Assembly (NCBI RefSeq): GCF_029201565.1
Contig: NZ_CP104002.1
Coordinates: 4,059,001 to 4,123,000 of the forward strand
Source: Devosia sp. SD17-2
Lineage (GTDB): Bacteria; Pseudomonadota; Alphaproteobacteria; Rhizobiales; Devosiaceae
Direction of reading: 5' to 3'
DNA length: 64,000 bases
The translations under genes were made by a program, and so were the position numbers. Below the pieces are notes generated by a model. That model saw only the letters and a program-made list of their open reading frames with translations. It was not told the origin of the DNA and made no database searches. Shown one piece after another: positions 28,873-37,283 of the stretch. Position 1 is the first letter of the stretch. Each line of letters begins with the position of its first letter.

Positions 28873-29811
28873 ATGGGCAAGCGCAAGATCGCGATCATCG
28901 GCGTAGGCAAGATTGCCGTCGATCAGCATATCCCGGTGATCGAAGCCTCGGAGGATTTCGAGCTGGCGGCGACCGTGTCGACGCGCGGAGTCGCCCATAA
29001 GAACCTGCCCGTGTTCAGGACGGCCGCCGAACTCTATGCGGCCATGCCGGAAGTGGGCATCGTGTCCATCTGCACACCGCCCGGCGTGCGCCATGGCTAT
29101 GTCCGCGAGGCGCTCGACGCCGGCAAGGACGTGATGATGGAAAAGCCGCCCACCACGACCATTTCCGAACTCGACGATCTCATCGCCCATGCCAGGCGAC
29201 TGGACCGGGTGCTCTACCAGACCTGGCACAGCCAGTTTAACGCCGCCGTCGACCGCACCAAGGCGATCCTCGCCGATGAAGGCGTGGTCTCGGCCCGTAT
29301 CGACTGGCGCGAAAGCGTGCGCAAATGGCATCCGGGACAGGACTGGGTGTGGGAGCCCGGCGGGTTCGGCGTCTGCGATCCGGGCATCAATGCGCTCTCG
29401 ATCTTTACCAAGGTCATGCCGTTCCCGGCCTTTGTCGAAAACGCGAAGCTGACTTTTCCGGCCAATCGGCAGACCCCGGTGGATGTCGAGATCGCGTTCA
29501 AATCCTCGCAGGCGCATCGGCCAGAGCTGTCGGCCGGGTTCAACTGGCTCGAAGAGAGCGGGGAAATCTGGACCATCCGCTTTACCACCGGGGCCGGCAA
29601 TGAGATCCGCCTCGAAAACGGCGGCCGCAAGCTCAGCGTCAACGGGGCGCTGGTGCTCGAGCACGGCGATCTCGAATATTCGGCCATGTATGACCGGTTT
29701 GCCGATCTGCTCGAGCGGCACGAGAGCGATGTCGACGCGGCTCCGCTGCGGCTGATGGCAGACGTGTTCCTGCTCGGCGCCCGGGTCAATGGCCCAGACT
29801 TTGCCTGGTAG
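28873..29811 (+). CDS. D-galactose 1-dehydrogenase-like (Gfo/Idh/MocA family)
   Basis: The 312-residue protein has a Rossmann motif (AIIGVGKIAVDQHIPVI), the EKPP catalytic segment (MMEKPPTTT, about 94) and the strongly conserved WHSQFN, WRESVRKWHPGQDW and GGFGVCDPGINALSI typical of bacterial D-galactose/L-arabinose 1-dehydrogenases. These oxidise the sugar to its lactone in a non-phosphorylating pathway. It lies next to, and convergent with, the galactofuranose-type importer and its regulator, which fits galactose use. Arabinose or fucose activity is possible. Confidence 0.85.
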   Translation: MGKRKIAIIGVGKIAVDQHIPVIEASEDFELAATVSTRGVAHKNLPVFRTAAELYAAMPEVGIVSICTPPGVRHGYVREALDAGKDVMMEKPPTTTISELDDLIAHARRLDRVLYQTWHSQFNAAVDRTKAILADEGVVSARIDWRESVRKWHPGQDWVWEPGGFGVCDPGINALSIFTKVMPFPAFVENAKLTFPANRQTPVDVEIAFKSSQAHRPELSAGFNWLEESGEIWTIRFTTGAGNEIRLENGGRKLSVNGALVLEHGDLEYSAMYDRFADLLERHESDVDAAPLRLMADVFLLGARVNGPDFAW

Positions 29812-29820
29812 GCGGAAAGT

Positions 29821-29994
29821 CTAGCGCTCGTCGCGATCCTCGGCGCGATATTCGGCCCGCGTTGCAGCCTCGGTGATATTGCGCTCGAGCGGTGTACGCT
29901 TGCGATTGCGCATGGTGCCATAGACCATGGCGGCGCCGAGGCAGGCGACGCCGACGGTCAGCAGCAGCAACCAGAGGATGGGTGTCTCATACAT
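29821..29994 (-). CDS. Small membrane protein (57 residues)
   Basis: ATG at 29994 with AAGGAG upstream opens 57 residues. A membrane helix at about 6-26 (ILWLLLLTVGVACLGAAMVYG) is followed by a basic then highly charged tail (RNRKRTPLERNITEAATRAE). The strong ribosome-binding site and clean design support a real gene of the inner membrane with a cytoplasmic tail. Function unknown. Confidence 0.7.
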   Translation of the reverse strand: MYETPILWLLLLTVGVACLGAAMVYGTMRNRKRTPLERNITEAATRAEYRAEDRDER

Positions 29995-30133
29995 GCGATT
30001 TCTCCTTTGAGGGAGAAACGGGTGCGGGAGATGAGGGGTTGCCGGGTGTTGGTGGTTGGGGGCGTTTTGGATATCCCCACCTTGATCCCTCCCCCACCCA
30101 GCGCCGATACGGCCCTTGGCCGAGCTTTGCTAC

Positions 30134-30222
30134 CCTCCCCACAAGGGGAGGGAGACGAAGGAGCCGAGACATCGCAGTCTGCGCCTCCCTCCCCTTGATG
30201 GAGGGAATGAGGGTGGGGTGGC
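30134..30222. repeat. GC-rich hairpin repeat, family C (copy 1)
   Basis: CCCTCCCC-acaa-GGGGAGGG is followed by AGACGAAGGAGCCGAGACAT, then CGCAGTCTGCGC, a second CCTCCCC..GGAGG hairpin and AGGGTGGGGTGG. The same string of elements occurs at 34570-34664. It fills most of the gap between the 57-residue membrane-protein gene and the end of the FadR-type regulator. Confidence 0.8.
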
Positions 30223-30267
30223 GCCGGGCGCCGGGCGCCCTATGCCGCGTTGTCCGCAGTGCGGGCC

Positions 30268-31002
30268 TCACACGCCTTCCATGACCCTTGCATGGTCGAG
30301 GGCGAGGCAGGCGAGGAGGTGGTCGCGGGTGGCGTCCGAGGCGCCTTCCTCGATAGCGAGGACGGTTTTTTCGAGAATGGCGATGCTGGCTTGCCGATAG
30401 GCCATGACGGTTTCGCTGCTGCGCGTCAGGGCGAGGGCGAGCAGGAGTTCGATGACGCCAACGACGCTGCGCAGCAGGGTGTTTTGGGACGCCTCGGCGA
30501 TCTGGGCGTGAATTTCGAGGGCGGCGAGGCCGAACTGCTCGTCGCTGTCGCCGGCCGTCGACGCCTGATGCAGCCAGTATTTCATGATGCGGACGTGTTC
30601 TGCGGTGCGGAAGCGCGCAGCCCCCTCCCCCGCCGGCAGTTCGAGAGCTTCGCGCACGGCAAAGAGGTTCTGGTAGAAGCGAGCATCGGCTGGGGCGTGG
30701 AAATGCCAGGCGAGCACCTGGGAATCGAAGTAATTCCAGCGGCTGCGCGGGGAGACGCGGGTGCCGACCTTGGGGCGGGCCTCGACCAGACCCTTGGCCT
30801 CAAGCGTCTTGATCGCCTCGCGCAGAACTGTGCGCGAGACGCCGTAACGCTCCATCATCACTGCATCGCTGGCCAGAACCGAGCCAACAGGCGAGGCGCC
30901 CGAGACAATGGCCCGGCCGATCTCGTTGATGACGAAATTATGGAAATTGCGCGCAGCATGCCGCCCCGAGAGGGATCGGATGAGGCTGCCTGCTTCGATC
31001 AT
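30268..31002 (-). CDS. GntR/FadR-family regulator of the galactofuranose transporter
   Basis: The 244-residue protein has a GntR winged helix (about 20-85, LASDAVMMERYGVSRTVLRE) and a C-terminal all-helical FCD effector domain with the metal/ligand histidines in HAQIAE and HLLACLALDH. I start it at the ATG at 31002, 1 nt after the yjfF stop codon (31004-31006 on the complement), so it is the last gene of the ytf operon. It probably controls that operon in response to a sugar acid or sugar. Confidence 0.9.
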   Translation of the reverse strand: MIEAGSLIRSLSGRHAARNFHNFVINEIGRAIVSGASPVGSVLASDAVMMERYGVSRTVLREAIKTLEAKGLVEARPKVGTRVSPRSRWNYFDSQVLAWHFHAPADARFYQNLFAVREALELPAGEGAARFRTAEHVRIMKYWLHQASTAGDSDEQFGLAALEIHAQIAEASQNTLLRSVVGVIELLLALALTRSSETVMAYRQASIAILEKTVLAIEEGASDATRDHLLACLALDHARVMEGV

Positions 31003-31003
31003 T

Positions 31004-31981
31004 TCAGGCTTTCTGGGACGCTTTGTCTCCGGGTGCGGCCGCGGCGAAAATGATCCGTTGCAGCACGATAAACAGGAACAGGAGAACGCCGATGACGATC
31101 TTGGTCCACCAGCTCGACAGCGTGCCGTCGAAGATGATGTAGGTCTGAACGAGGCCCAGCAGCATGACGCCGATGAACGTGCCCAGGACAAACCCATAGC
31201 CGCCGGTGAGCAGCGTGCCTCCTATGACCACCGCGCTGATGGCATCGAGCTCGACGCCCACCGCCGCCAGCGGGTAACCCGCAGATGTATAGAGGGAAAA
31301 AACAATGCCCGCCAAGGCCGCAAGCACGGATGAAAGCATATAAATGGCCACGGTGGTGCGCGCCACCGGCACGCCCATGAGCGAGGCCGAGACCGGATTG
31401 CCGCCCAGCGCATAGACGTAAGAGCCGAATTTTGTGCGGTGGGCCAGAATGGCGCCGATGATGAAAATGGCGACCATGGAGAGGCCGATAAAGCTGAGGC
31501 GCCCGCCCCCGGGAAGGCGGATGACGAGGCCGGAAATGGCTGAATAGAATTCGTGGCTGATCGGCACCGAATCCTGGGTGATGACCGAGGCGGCGCCACG
31601 CGCGAGGAACATGCCGGCCAGAGTGACAATGAAGGACGGCACCTGAAGAAAATGAATGGCGAGCCCCATGGTGCCGCCAAAGGCTGCTGCAACCAGAAGG
31701 GCGATGGCGAAGGCGAAGAGCGGATGGAAACCGGCCCAGGAGATGAGCACGGCCACAAGCACGCCAGTAAAGCCGATGACCGCGCCGACCGAGAGATCAA
31801 TGCCCCCTGAGAGAATGACGAAGGTCATGCCCACTGCGGCAATGCCGAGAAAGGCGTTGTCGGTGAGAAAATTGCCGAGCACGCGGGTCGAGAACATGTT
31901 GGGGAACTGCATCACCGCCAGGGCATAGGCGATGACGAAGATGAGCGCCGTGGCAAGAAGCGGACGAAGAGAGCGGTTCAT
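31004..31981 (-). CDS. yjfF: Galactofuranose-type ABC transporter permease YjfF
   Basis: The 325-residue permease matches E. coli YjfF closely over its length, including LTDNAFLGIAAVGMTFVILS, SGGIDLSVGAVIGFTGV, IPGGGRLS-type and FDGTLSSWWTKI segments. It has 8-10 membrane helices and belongs to the ribose/CUT2 class. With YtfT it forms the channel. Its start overlaps the ytfT stop by 4 nt. Confidence 0.93.
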   Translation of the reverse strand: MNRSLRPLLATALIFVIAYALAVMQFPNMFSTRVLGNFLTDNAFLGIAAVGMTFVILSGGIDLSVGAVIGFTGVLVAVLISWAGFHPLFAFAIALLVAAAFGGTMGLAIHFLQVPSFIVTLAGMFLARGAASVITQDSVPISHEFYSAISGLVIRLPGGGRLSFIGLSMVAIFIIGAILAHRTKFGSYVYALGGNPVSASLMGVPVARTTVAIYMLSSVLAALAGIVFSLYTSAGYPLAAVGVELDAISAVVIGGTLLTGGYGFVLGTFIGVMLLGLVQTYIIFDGTLSSWWTKIVIGVLLFLFIVLQRIIFAAAAPGDKASQKA

Positions 31982-32982
31982 TTCTTGGCTCCGGCGGAAG
32001 CTGGGCGCAGGCGGGTCGGGGCCAGGCGCGAGGCCAGCGGCGACTGGATCAGGAGGACAATGAAGATCAGTCCGGCCTTGACGATGAGATTGAACTCGGG
32101 CGGGAAGCCGGAGACGAGAATGCCGGTGTTCATGGCCTGGATGATGAGTGCGCCGACCACGGCCAGCGGCACGGAAAAGCGCCCGCCGAGCAGCGAGGTG
32201 CCGCCGATGACCACGGCGAGGATAGCGTCGAGCTCGAGCCAGAGCCCGGCATTGTTGGCGTCGGCGCCGCGAATGTCACCGGCAACAATGATGCCGGCAA
32301 TGGCGGCGCAGAGGCCGGAGAGGGAATAGACGAGCAGCAGCAACATGCGGCTGCGAATGCCGGCGAGGCTGGCGGCGGCGCGATTTACGCCCACCGCCTC
32401 GATGAAAAGGCCGATGGCAGTGCGCCGGACCAGCAGGGTGACCAGCACCATCAGGACAATGGCGATGACGGCGGCCATGGGCAGGCCGAGGAAGGAGCCG
32501 GTGCCGATAAAGATCAGCACGGGATCATTGAAGGTGACGATAAAGCCCTGGGTGATGAGCTGGGCAATGCCGCGCCCGGCCACCATCAGAACCAGCGTGG
32601 CGACGATCGGCTGGATATCGAGCAGCGCCACGAGAATGCCGTTCCAGAGGCCACAGAGGAGGCCGACGGTGAGGGCGGCAGCCACGGCAATGGGGGTGGG
32701 ATAGCCGGCCACGACGAGCGTGGCGGCGACGGCGCCGGAGACGGCCATGACTGCGCCGACCGAGAGATCAACGCCCTTGGTGGCGATGACGCCGGCCATG
32801 CCGATGGCGAGGATGGCCACCGGCGCACCGCGATTGATGACGTCGATGAGGCTGCCGAAGAGGCGCCCATCCTGCCAGGTGATGCGGAAGAAATTGGGGA
32901 ACAGCAGCCAGTTGATCAGCAGCACGCCGACAAGGGCGATGAGCTGCGGGCTGGCAAGGAAGGAAGCCGAGCGCCGGATCAT
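31978..32982 (-). CDS. ytfT: Galactofuranose-type ABC transporter permease YtfT
   Basis: The 334-residue permease shows the YtfT hallmarks WQDGRLFGSLIDVINRGAPV, GVDLSVGAVMAVSG, VAGRGIAQLIT and ADIRGADANNAGLWLELDAI. It has 8-10 membrane helices. It is coupled by 4-nt overlaps to ytfR upstream and yjfF downstream. Confidence 0.94.
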   Translation of the reverse strand: MIRRSASFLASPQLIALVGVLLINWLLFPNFFRITWQDGRLFGSLIDVINRGAPVAILAIGMAGVIATKGVDLSVGAVMAVSGAVAATLVVAGYPTPIAVAAALTVGLLCGLWNGILVALLDIQPIVATLVLMVAGRGIAQLITQGFIVTFNDPVLIFIGTGSFLGLPMAAVIAIVLMVLVTLLVRRTAIGLFIEAVGVNRAAASLAGIRSRMLLLLVYSLSGLCAAIAGIIVAGDIRGADANNAGLWLELDAILAVVIGGTSLLGGRFSVPLAVVGALIIQAMNTGILVSGFPPEFNLIVKAGLIFIVLLIQSPLASRLAPTRLRPASAGAKK

Positions 32983-34496
32983 GCGGGGGCTCCCTCGTGA
33001 TGATTGGCGATAGCCTGCACGATAATGCCCGGATTGATGTTTTCGCCATTGAGCTCGGCGACCAGCTCGCGATCGCGCATGACGACGATGCGCGAAGAAT
33101 AGGCCACGACCTCATCGAGCTCGGAGGAGATAACGACCAGCGCCAGCCCCTCATCGCGCAGGCGATTGATGGTGCGCACGATCTCGGCGTGGGCGCCGAC
33201 ATCAATGCCGCGGGTGGGTTCGTCGAGAATGAGGAAGGCCGGATCGGTGGCGAGCCAGCGCGAGAGAATGACCTTCTGCTGATTGCCGCCCGAGAGCAGT
33301 TTGACCGGCATGTCGAGCGAGGCAGCGCGGATATCCATGGCCTCGCCGAATTTGCCGGCGATTTCCATCTGCTCGTCGCGGTTGAGGGCGGAAAACCACC
33401 CCAGCTTGCCCTGAAGCGCAATGATGATGTTTTCGCGCACGGAGAGATCGCCGAAAATGCCCTCGGCCTTGCGGTCTTCGGGGCAGAAGCCAAAGCCATG
33501 GGCAATGGCATCGGTGGGACGGGAAATGGTGGTGGGTTTTCCCGCGACGGTGACGCTGCCCTCGTCGGCGCTGTCGGCCCCGAACATGAGGCGGGCCATT
33601 TCCGTGCGACCAGAGCCTAGAAGCCCTGCGACGCCTATGACCTCGCCCTTGTGGATGGAGAGGGTGAAGGGCAGGACGCTGCGCTTTTTGCCATAGCCGG
33701 TGAAATCGACCAGCACGTCGCCGAGCGGCCGGTTTTCGTCGAGCTTGGTGGCGCCGGAGAAGGCGATGTCCTTGCCCAGCATGAGGCGGACGACATCGGT
33801 GCGGGTCAGCGTGTCGAGGGCGCGGGTTTCGATCAGCTTGCCATTGCGCAGAATGGTGACGCGGTCGGCGACGGCGAAGACCTGATCGAGGAAATGGGTG
33901 ATGAAGACGATGGCGAGGCCCTGCGCCTTGAGGTCCCGGATGATCTCGAAGAGGCGCTCGACCTCGTTGCGGTCAAGGCTGGCCGTGGGCTCGTCGAGGA
34001 TCAGCACTTTTCCCGAGAGCTCGACGGCGCGGGCAATGGCGACGATCTGCTGGACGGCGACGGAATGGCTGCCGAGCTCGCTGGCGGGATCGAGAGTGAG
34101 GCCATAGCGGGCGAGCACTGTTCGCGTGTCGGCCTCCATGCGGCGGCGATCGACAAGGCCGAAGCGGGTGGGCTGGTGGCCGAGATAGAGGTTTTCGGCC
34201 ACGGAGCGATTGGGCAGGAGGTTGACCTCCTGAAAGACCGTGCCGATGCCATGGGTCTGGGCATGCTGGGGATTGGCGAGGGTGACGGGGACGCCATCGG
34301 CGAGGACCGTGCCGCCATCGGGCTGGTAGGCGCCGGTGAGGATCTTGATCAGCGTCGATTTTCCGGCACCATTTTCGCCCAGCAGGGCGTGAACCTCGCC
34401 GGGTATGAGGCCGAAATCGACCTGGTCCAGCGCGGTATGGTTGCCGAAGATCTTGACGATGCCCCGCGCCTCGAGCGCGTAGCCAGTGTCGTTCAT
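32979..34496 (-). CDS. ytfR: Galactofuranose-type ABC transporter ATPase YtfR
   Basis: The 505-residue protein contains two ABC domains as in RbsA/XylG. The first has Walker A GENGAGKST (about 39-47) and Walker B LILDEPTASL. The second has the degenerate GLLGSGRTE loop, an intact LLSGGNQQK signature and LILDEPTRGID. The ATG at 34496 has GGGGAGGGG just upstream. A longer in-frame reading runs back through a family C repeat and is rejected. It powers import through YtfT/YjfF. Confidence 0.93.
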   Translation of the reverse strand: MNDTGYALEARGIVKIFGNHTALDQVDFGLIPGEVHALLGENGAGKSTLIKILTGAYQPDGGTVLADGVPVTLANPQHAQTHGIGTVFQEVNLLPNRSVAENLYLGHQPTRFGLVDRRRMEADTRTVLARYGLTLDPASELGSHSVAVQQIVAIARAVELSGKVLILDEPTASLDRNEVERLFEIIRDLKAQGLAIVFITHFLDQVFAVADRVTILRNGKLIETRALDTLTRTDVVRLMLGKDIAFSGATKLDENRPLGDVLVDFTGYGKKRSVLPFTLSIHKGEVIGVAGLLGSGRTEMARLMFGADSADEGSVTVAGKPTTISRPTDAIAHGFGFCPEDRKAEGIFGDLSVRENIIIALQGKLGWFSALNRDEQMEIAGKFGEAMDIRAASLDMPVKLLSGGNQQKVILSRWLATDPAFLILDEPTRGIDVGAHAEIVRTINRLRDEGLALVVISSELDEVVAYSSRIVVMRDRELVAELNGENINPGIIVQAIANHHEGAPA

Positions 34497-34556
34497 TGCC
34501 CCTCCCCGGCCGTCCTTGTGGACGGTCCATGCTTCACCCCAATCCCGCAGGCCGGA

Positions 34557-34665
34557 GCCCCCCACCCTTGATCCCTCCCCACGGGGGGGAGGGAGACGAA
34601 AGAGCCGGGAGCTCGCAGTATGCGCTTCCCTCCCCTTGATGGGGAGGGATTGAGGGTGGGGTGGA
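34557..34665. repeat. GC-rich hairpin repeat, family C (copy 2)
   Basis: CCCCCACCCTTGATCCCTCC leads into CCCTCCCC-acg-GGGGGAGGG, AGACGAAAGAGCCGGGAGCT, CGCAGTATGCGC and a second CCCTCCCC-ttgat-GGGGAGGG hairpin ending AGGGTGGGGTGG. It is a close relative of 30134-30222. It lies inside the ytf operon between ytfQ and ytfR, so it is transcribed and could set the ratio of binding protein to ATPase. Confidence 0.8.
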
Positions 34666-34700
34666 GCCACAAGCGCGGCTCCACCTGTCAGTTCAGCCTA

Positions 34701-35672
34701 TCAGTAGCCCAGGCCCTTGCGGCGTTCGTATTCGCCCTGCGGGTCGTTTTCGGCGGTGTAGAGCTTGGACTCGGTAATGATGAACTTTTCGGGTTCAGTG
34801 CCATCGGCCCAGTAGGCGGCCAGGGCGTCGAAGGCGGGGCCGGCCATGTTTGGGGTCAGCTCAACCGTGGCATTGGCTTCACCGGCGGCAATGGCGGTGA
34901 AGATATCGGGCACGGCGTCGATGGAGACGACGAGGATATCGGTGCCGGGCTTGAGGCCTGCATCCTTGATGGCCTGGCTGGCGCCGACCGCCATGTCGTC
35001 GTTATGGGCGTAGACCGCGCAGATATCAGCGCCGCCGCCTTCAGCCTTGATGAAGCCCTCCATCACTTCCTTGCCCTTGGAGCGGGTGAAATCGCCCGTC
35101 TGGCTGCGGATGATGGAGATATTGTCGTGGCCGGCAATGGCTTCTTCAAAGCCCTGCTTGCGGCTGATGGCGGGGCTGGAGCCCACGGTGCCCTGGAGTT
35201 CAACAACCTTGCACTCTTCGGCGCCGACGGCATCGACCAGCCACTGGCCAGCAACGCGGCCTTCAAGGACCTGATCGGACATGACGGCGGTCATGTAGAG
35301 ATCTTCTGGCGCATCGATGCCGCGGTCGAGCAGGACGACGGGTATTTCGGCTTCCTTGGCTTCGGTCAGGACTTCATCCCAGCCGGTGGCAACCACGGGC
35401 GCCACGAGGATGGCATCAACGCCCTGGGCAATGAAGCCGCGAATGGCCTTGATCTGGTTTTCCTGCTTCTGCTGGGCATCGGCAAACTTGAGATCGACGC
35501 CGCGAGCCTCAGCTTCCTGCCGGGTCACAGAGGTTTCGGCGGCGCGCCATCCGGACTCCGAGCCGATCTGGGAAAAGCCGATGACCTTGCCCGAAATATC
35601 CTGGGCGAAGCCGGCAGTAGACAAAGCGGTAGCGAGGCCCGCCGCGAGGGCGAGCTTGGTCACGATATTCAT
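34701..35672 (-). CDS. ytfQ: Galactofuranose-type periplasmic binding protein YtfQ
   Basis: The 323-residue protein has a signal peptide (cleavage likely after GFA at 21-23) and matches E. coli YtfQ throughout (GFSQIGSESGWRAAETS, QQKQENQIKAIRGFIAQGVD, VVELQGTVGSSPAISRKQGF, RSQTGDFTRSKGKEVMEGF, VELTPNMAGPAFDAL). YtfQ binds galactofuranose and some galactopyranose. TTGGGAGGA precedes the ATG. It is first in the operon ytfQ-ytfR-ytfT-yjfF-gntR, with an AT-rich control region upstream. Confidence 0.94.
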   Translation of the reverse strand: MNIVTKLALAAGLATALSTAGFAQDISGKVIGFSQIGSESGWRAAETSVTRQEAEARGVDLKFADAQQKQENQIKAIRGFIAQGVDAILVAPVVATGWDEVLTEAKEAEIPVVLLDRGIDAPEDLYMTAVMSDQVLEGRVAGQWLVDAVGAEECKVVELQGTVGSSPAISRKQGFEEAIAGHDNISIIRSQTGDFTRSKGKEVMEGFIKAEGGGADICAVYAHNDDMAVGASQAIKDAGLKPGTDILVVSIDAVPDIFTAIAAGEANATVELTPNMAGPAFDALAAYWADGTEPEKFIITESKLYTAENDPQGEYERRKGLGY

Positions 35673-35727
35673 GATGATCCTCCCAAATGACCGCCCGGCG
35701 TTTACGCTTCGGGCGATGAGGGGACCC

Positions 35728-35752
35728 TATATAAAGTACTATTATATGTAAA
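35728..35752 (-). promoter_or_regulatory. AT-rich near-palindrome upstream of ytfQ, candidate operator/promoter
   Basis: TATATAAAGTACTATTATAT (35728-35747) is symmetric about AGTACT with one bulged base and is followed on the minus strand by TTTACA (35747-35752). It is the only AT-rich block in this GC-rich gap and lies about 55-80 nt before the ytfQ start, where a FadR-type repressor would be expected to bind. Confidence 0.4.
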
Positions 35753-35881
35753 GTGGGTGGTTGCGCAGAGAGCTTTTCGCCCGCGGAGCCGGGATCTGAT
35801 GCTGCTGCGGGCTGAGCTGTTCCGGGGCTTTCTGGAAAGGGAGCCGGGGCTCATGGCCGTGTGCGCACGCAGAAGAGGGTC

Positions 35882-35948
35882 ATCACGCGGATTGCCCGCG
35901 TGATCCGTGCAGAGTGGCGAGATGGATTGCCCGGACGAGCCGGGCAAT
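35882..35948. repeat. Composite palindromic repeat A+B (intact copy)
   Basis: Module A is ATCACGCGG-attgc-CCGCGTGAT (35882-35904). A 21-nt spacer ending GGCGAGATGG follows, then module B, ATTGCCCGG-acgag-CCGGGCAAT (35926-35948). The same A-spacer-B order recurs at 42286-43259, where module B is split by an IS. The unit sits between ytfQ and the end of ftsY. Confidence 0.8.
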
Positions 35949-35984
35949 GACGATGGAGGGGATGGGGCGGTGTTAGCCCCAGCC

Positions 35985-37256
35985 TCAGTCCCGGCCGGCG
36001 ATGGCGCGGGCGAACTCGTTGGCGGAGAAGGGTTCGAGGTCGTCAACGCCTTCGCCAACGCCGATGAAGTGCACCGGCAGGCCGAACTTTTTCGAGATGG
36101 CGACGAGAATACCGCCACGGGCGGTGCCGTCGAGTTTTGTCATCACCAGACCGGTCACTCCGGCGCGCTTGCCGAAGATTTCTACCTGCTTCATGGCGTT
36201 CTGGCCGGTGGTGGCATCGAGCGTCAGCAGGGTTGCATGCGGGGCCGACGGCTCGACCTTCTTGATGACGCGAATGATCTTTTCGAGCTCATTCATCAGC
36301 TCGTCGCGATTTTGCAGGCGTCCAGCGGTGTCGATGATCAGCACATCGCGGCCTTCGGCCTTGGCCTGGGTGACGGCGTCAAAAGCGAGCCCCGAGGCGT
36401 CGGCGCCAGCGGGCTTGGAGATCACCGGCGCGCCGGTGCGCTGGCCCCAGACCTGCAGCTGCTCGATGGCGGCTGCGCGGAACGTGTCGCCGGCAGCCAG
36501 CATCACCGATTTGCCTTCGGCGGAGAGCTTTTGCGCCAGCTTGCCGATAGTGGTGGTCTTGCCCGAGCCATTGACCCCGATCATCAGGATGATGAAGGGT
36601 TTTTTGCTGGTGTCGATATCGAGTGGCCGGGCCACCGGGCCGAGTACTTTTTCGACTTCGCTGGCCAGAACACTGCGCACATCCTCGCCGGACACGTCCT
36701 TGTCGAAACGGTCCTTTCGAAGCGCCTCGGTGATGGCCATGGCCGTCTCGAGGCCGAGATCGGCTTGGATCAGCACGTCTTCGAGCTCGTCGAGCGTTGC
36801 CGCATCGAGCTTTTTCTTGGTGAAGACCGAGGTAATCGAGGCGGTAAGATTGTCCGAAGAGCGGCGAAGGCCACTAGCCAGCCGGGTAAACCAGCTCTGC
36901 CGTTCGGCCGGCGGCGCGACGGGCGCGGGCGGGGCGACGAACTGGTCTTCCACCGCCTCGATATATTCGGGCGTGGTCTCCGGCGGGCCGGGCGGGGGCA
37001 CGTCTTCTGGCTCGGGCACGACTTCGGGCTCGAGCTCCGGCTCGGGCGCGATTTCAGGCTCGGGCGCGGGGGCTGGCTCGGGAACAGGCGGCGGTGCAGC
37101 CGACTCTGGTGCCGGGGCGACTGGTTCCGGTTCGGGCGCTGGCGCAGGCGGCGCTACCGGGGTTTCCGGCAGCGTCTCGGGGGGCGCCGGTGTGGGCGTC
37201 GGCGCGGGCTCGGTGCCAAACAGGCGCTTGAAGAACCCGGATACTTTATCGCTCAT
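35985..37256 (-). CDS. ftsY: FtsY, signal recognition particle receptor
   Basis: The 423-residue GTPase docks ribosome-SRP complexes on the inner membrane. Residues about 16-115 are an extremely Pro/Glu/Ala-rich acidic linker. The NG domain follows, with G1 GVNGSGKTT (227-235), DTAGRLQN and TKLDGTARGG. It is third in the operon dapF-mtaB-ftsY, 27 nt after mtaB. The partner gene ffh lies 3 kb away on the other strand. Confidence 0.96.
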   Translation of the reverse strand: MSDKVSGFFKRLFGTEPAPTPTPAPPETLPETPVAPPAPAPEPEPVAPAPESAAPPPVPEPAPAPEPEIAPEPELEPEVVPEPEDVPPPGPPETTPEYIEAVEDQFVAPPAPVAPPAERQSWFTRLASGLRRSSDNLTASITSVFTKKKLDAATLDELEDVLIQADLGLETAMAITEALRKDRFDKDVSGEDVRSVLASEVEKVLGPVARPLDIDTSKKPFIILMIGVNGSGKTTTIGKLAQKLSAEGKSVMLAAGDTFRAAAIEQLQVWGQRTGAPVISKPAGADASGLAFDAVTQAKAEGRDVLIIDTAGRLQNRDELMNELEKIIRVIKKVEPSAPHATLLTLDATTGQNAMKQVEIFGKRAGVTGLVMTKLDGTARGGILVAISKKFGLPVHFIGVGEGVDDLEPFSANEFARAIAGRD

Positions 37257-37283
37257 TGTCTGCCCTAAAACTTCCTGCCGCGA

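Noticed and set aside
30005..30284. Several overlapping frames in the gap before the FadR-type gene
   Set aside because: They run through the hairpin repeat and read as Pro/Arg-rich low-complexity sequence.
37031..37230. Possible frameshift or repeat artefact in ftsY
   Set aside because: The Pro/Glu repeats stay in frame and an acidic linker is normal for the FtsY A domain.
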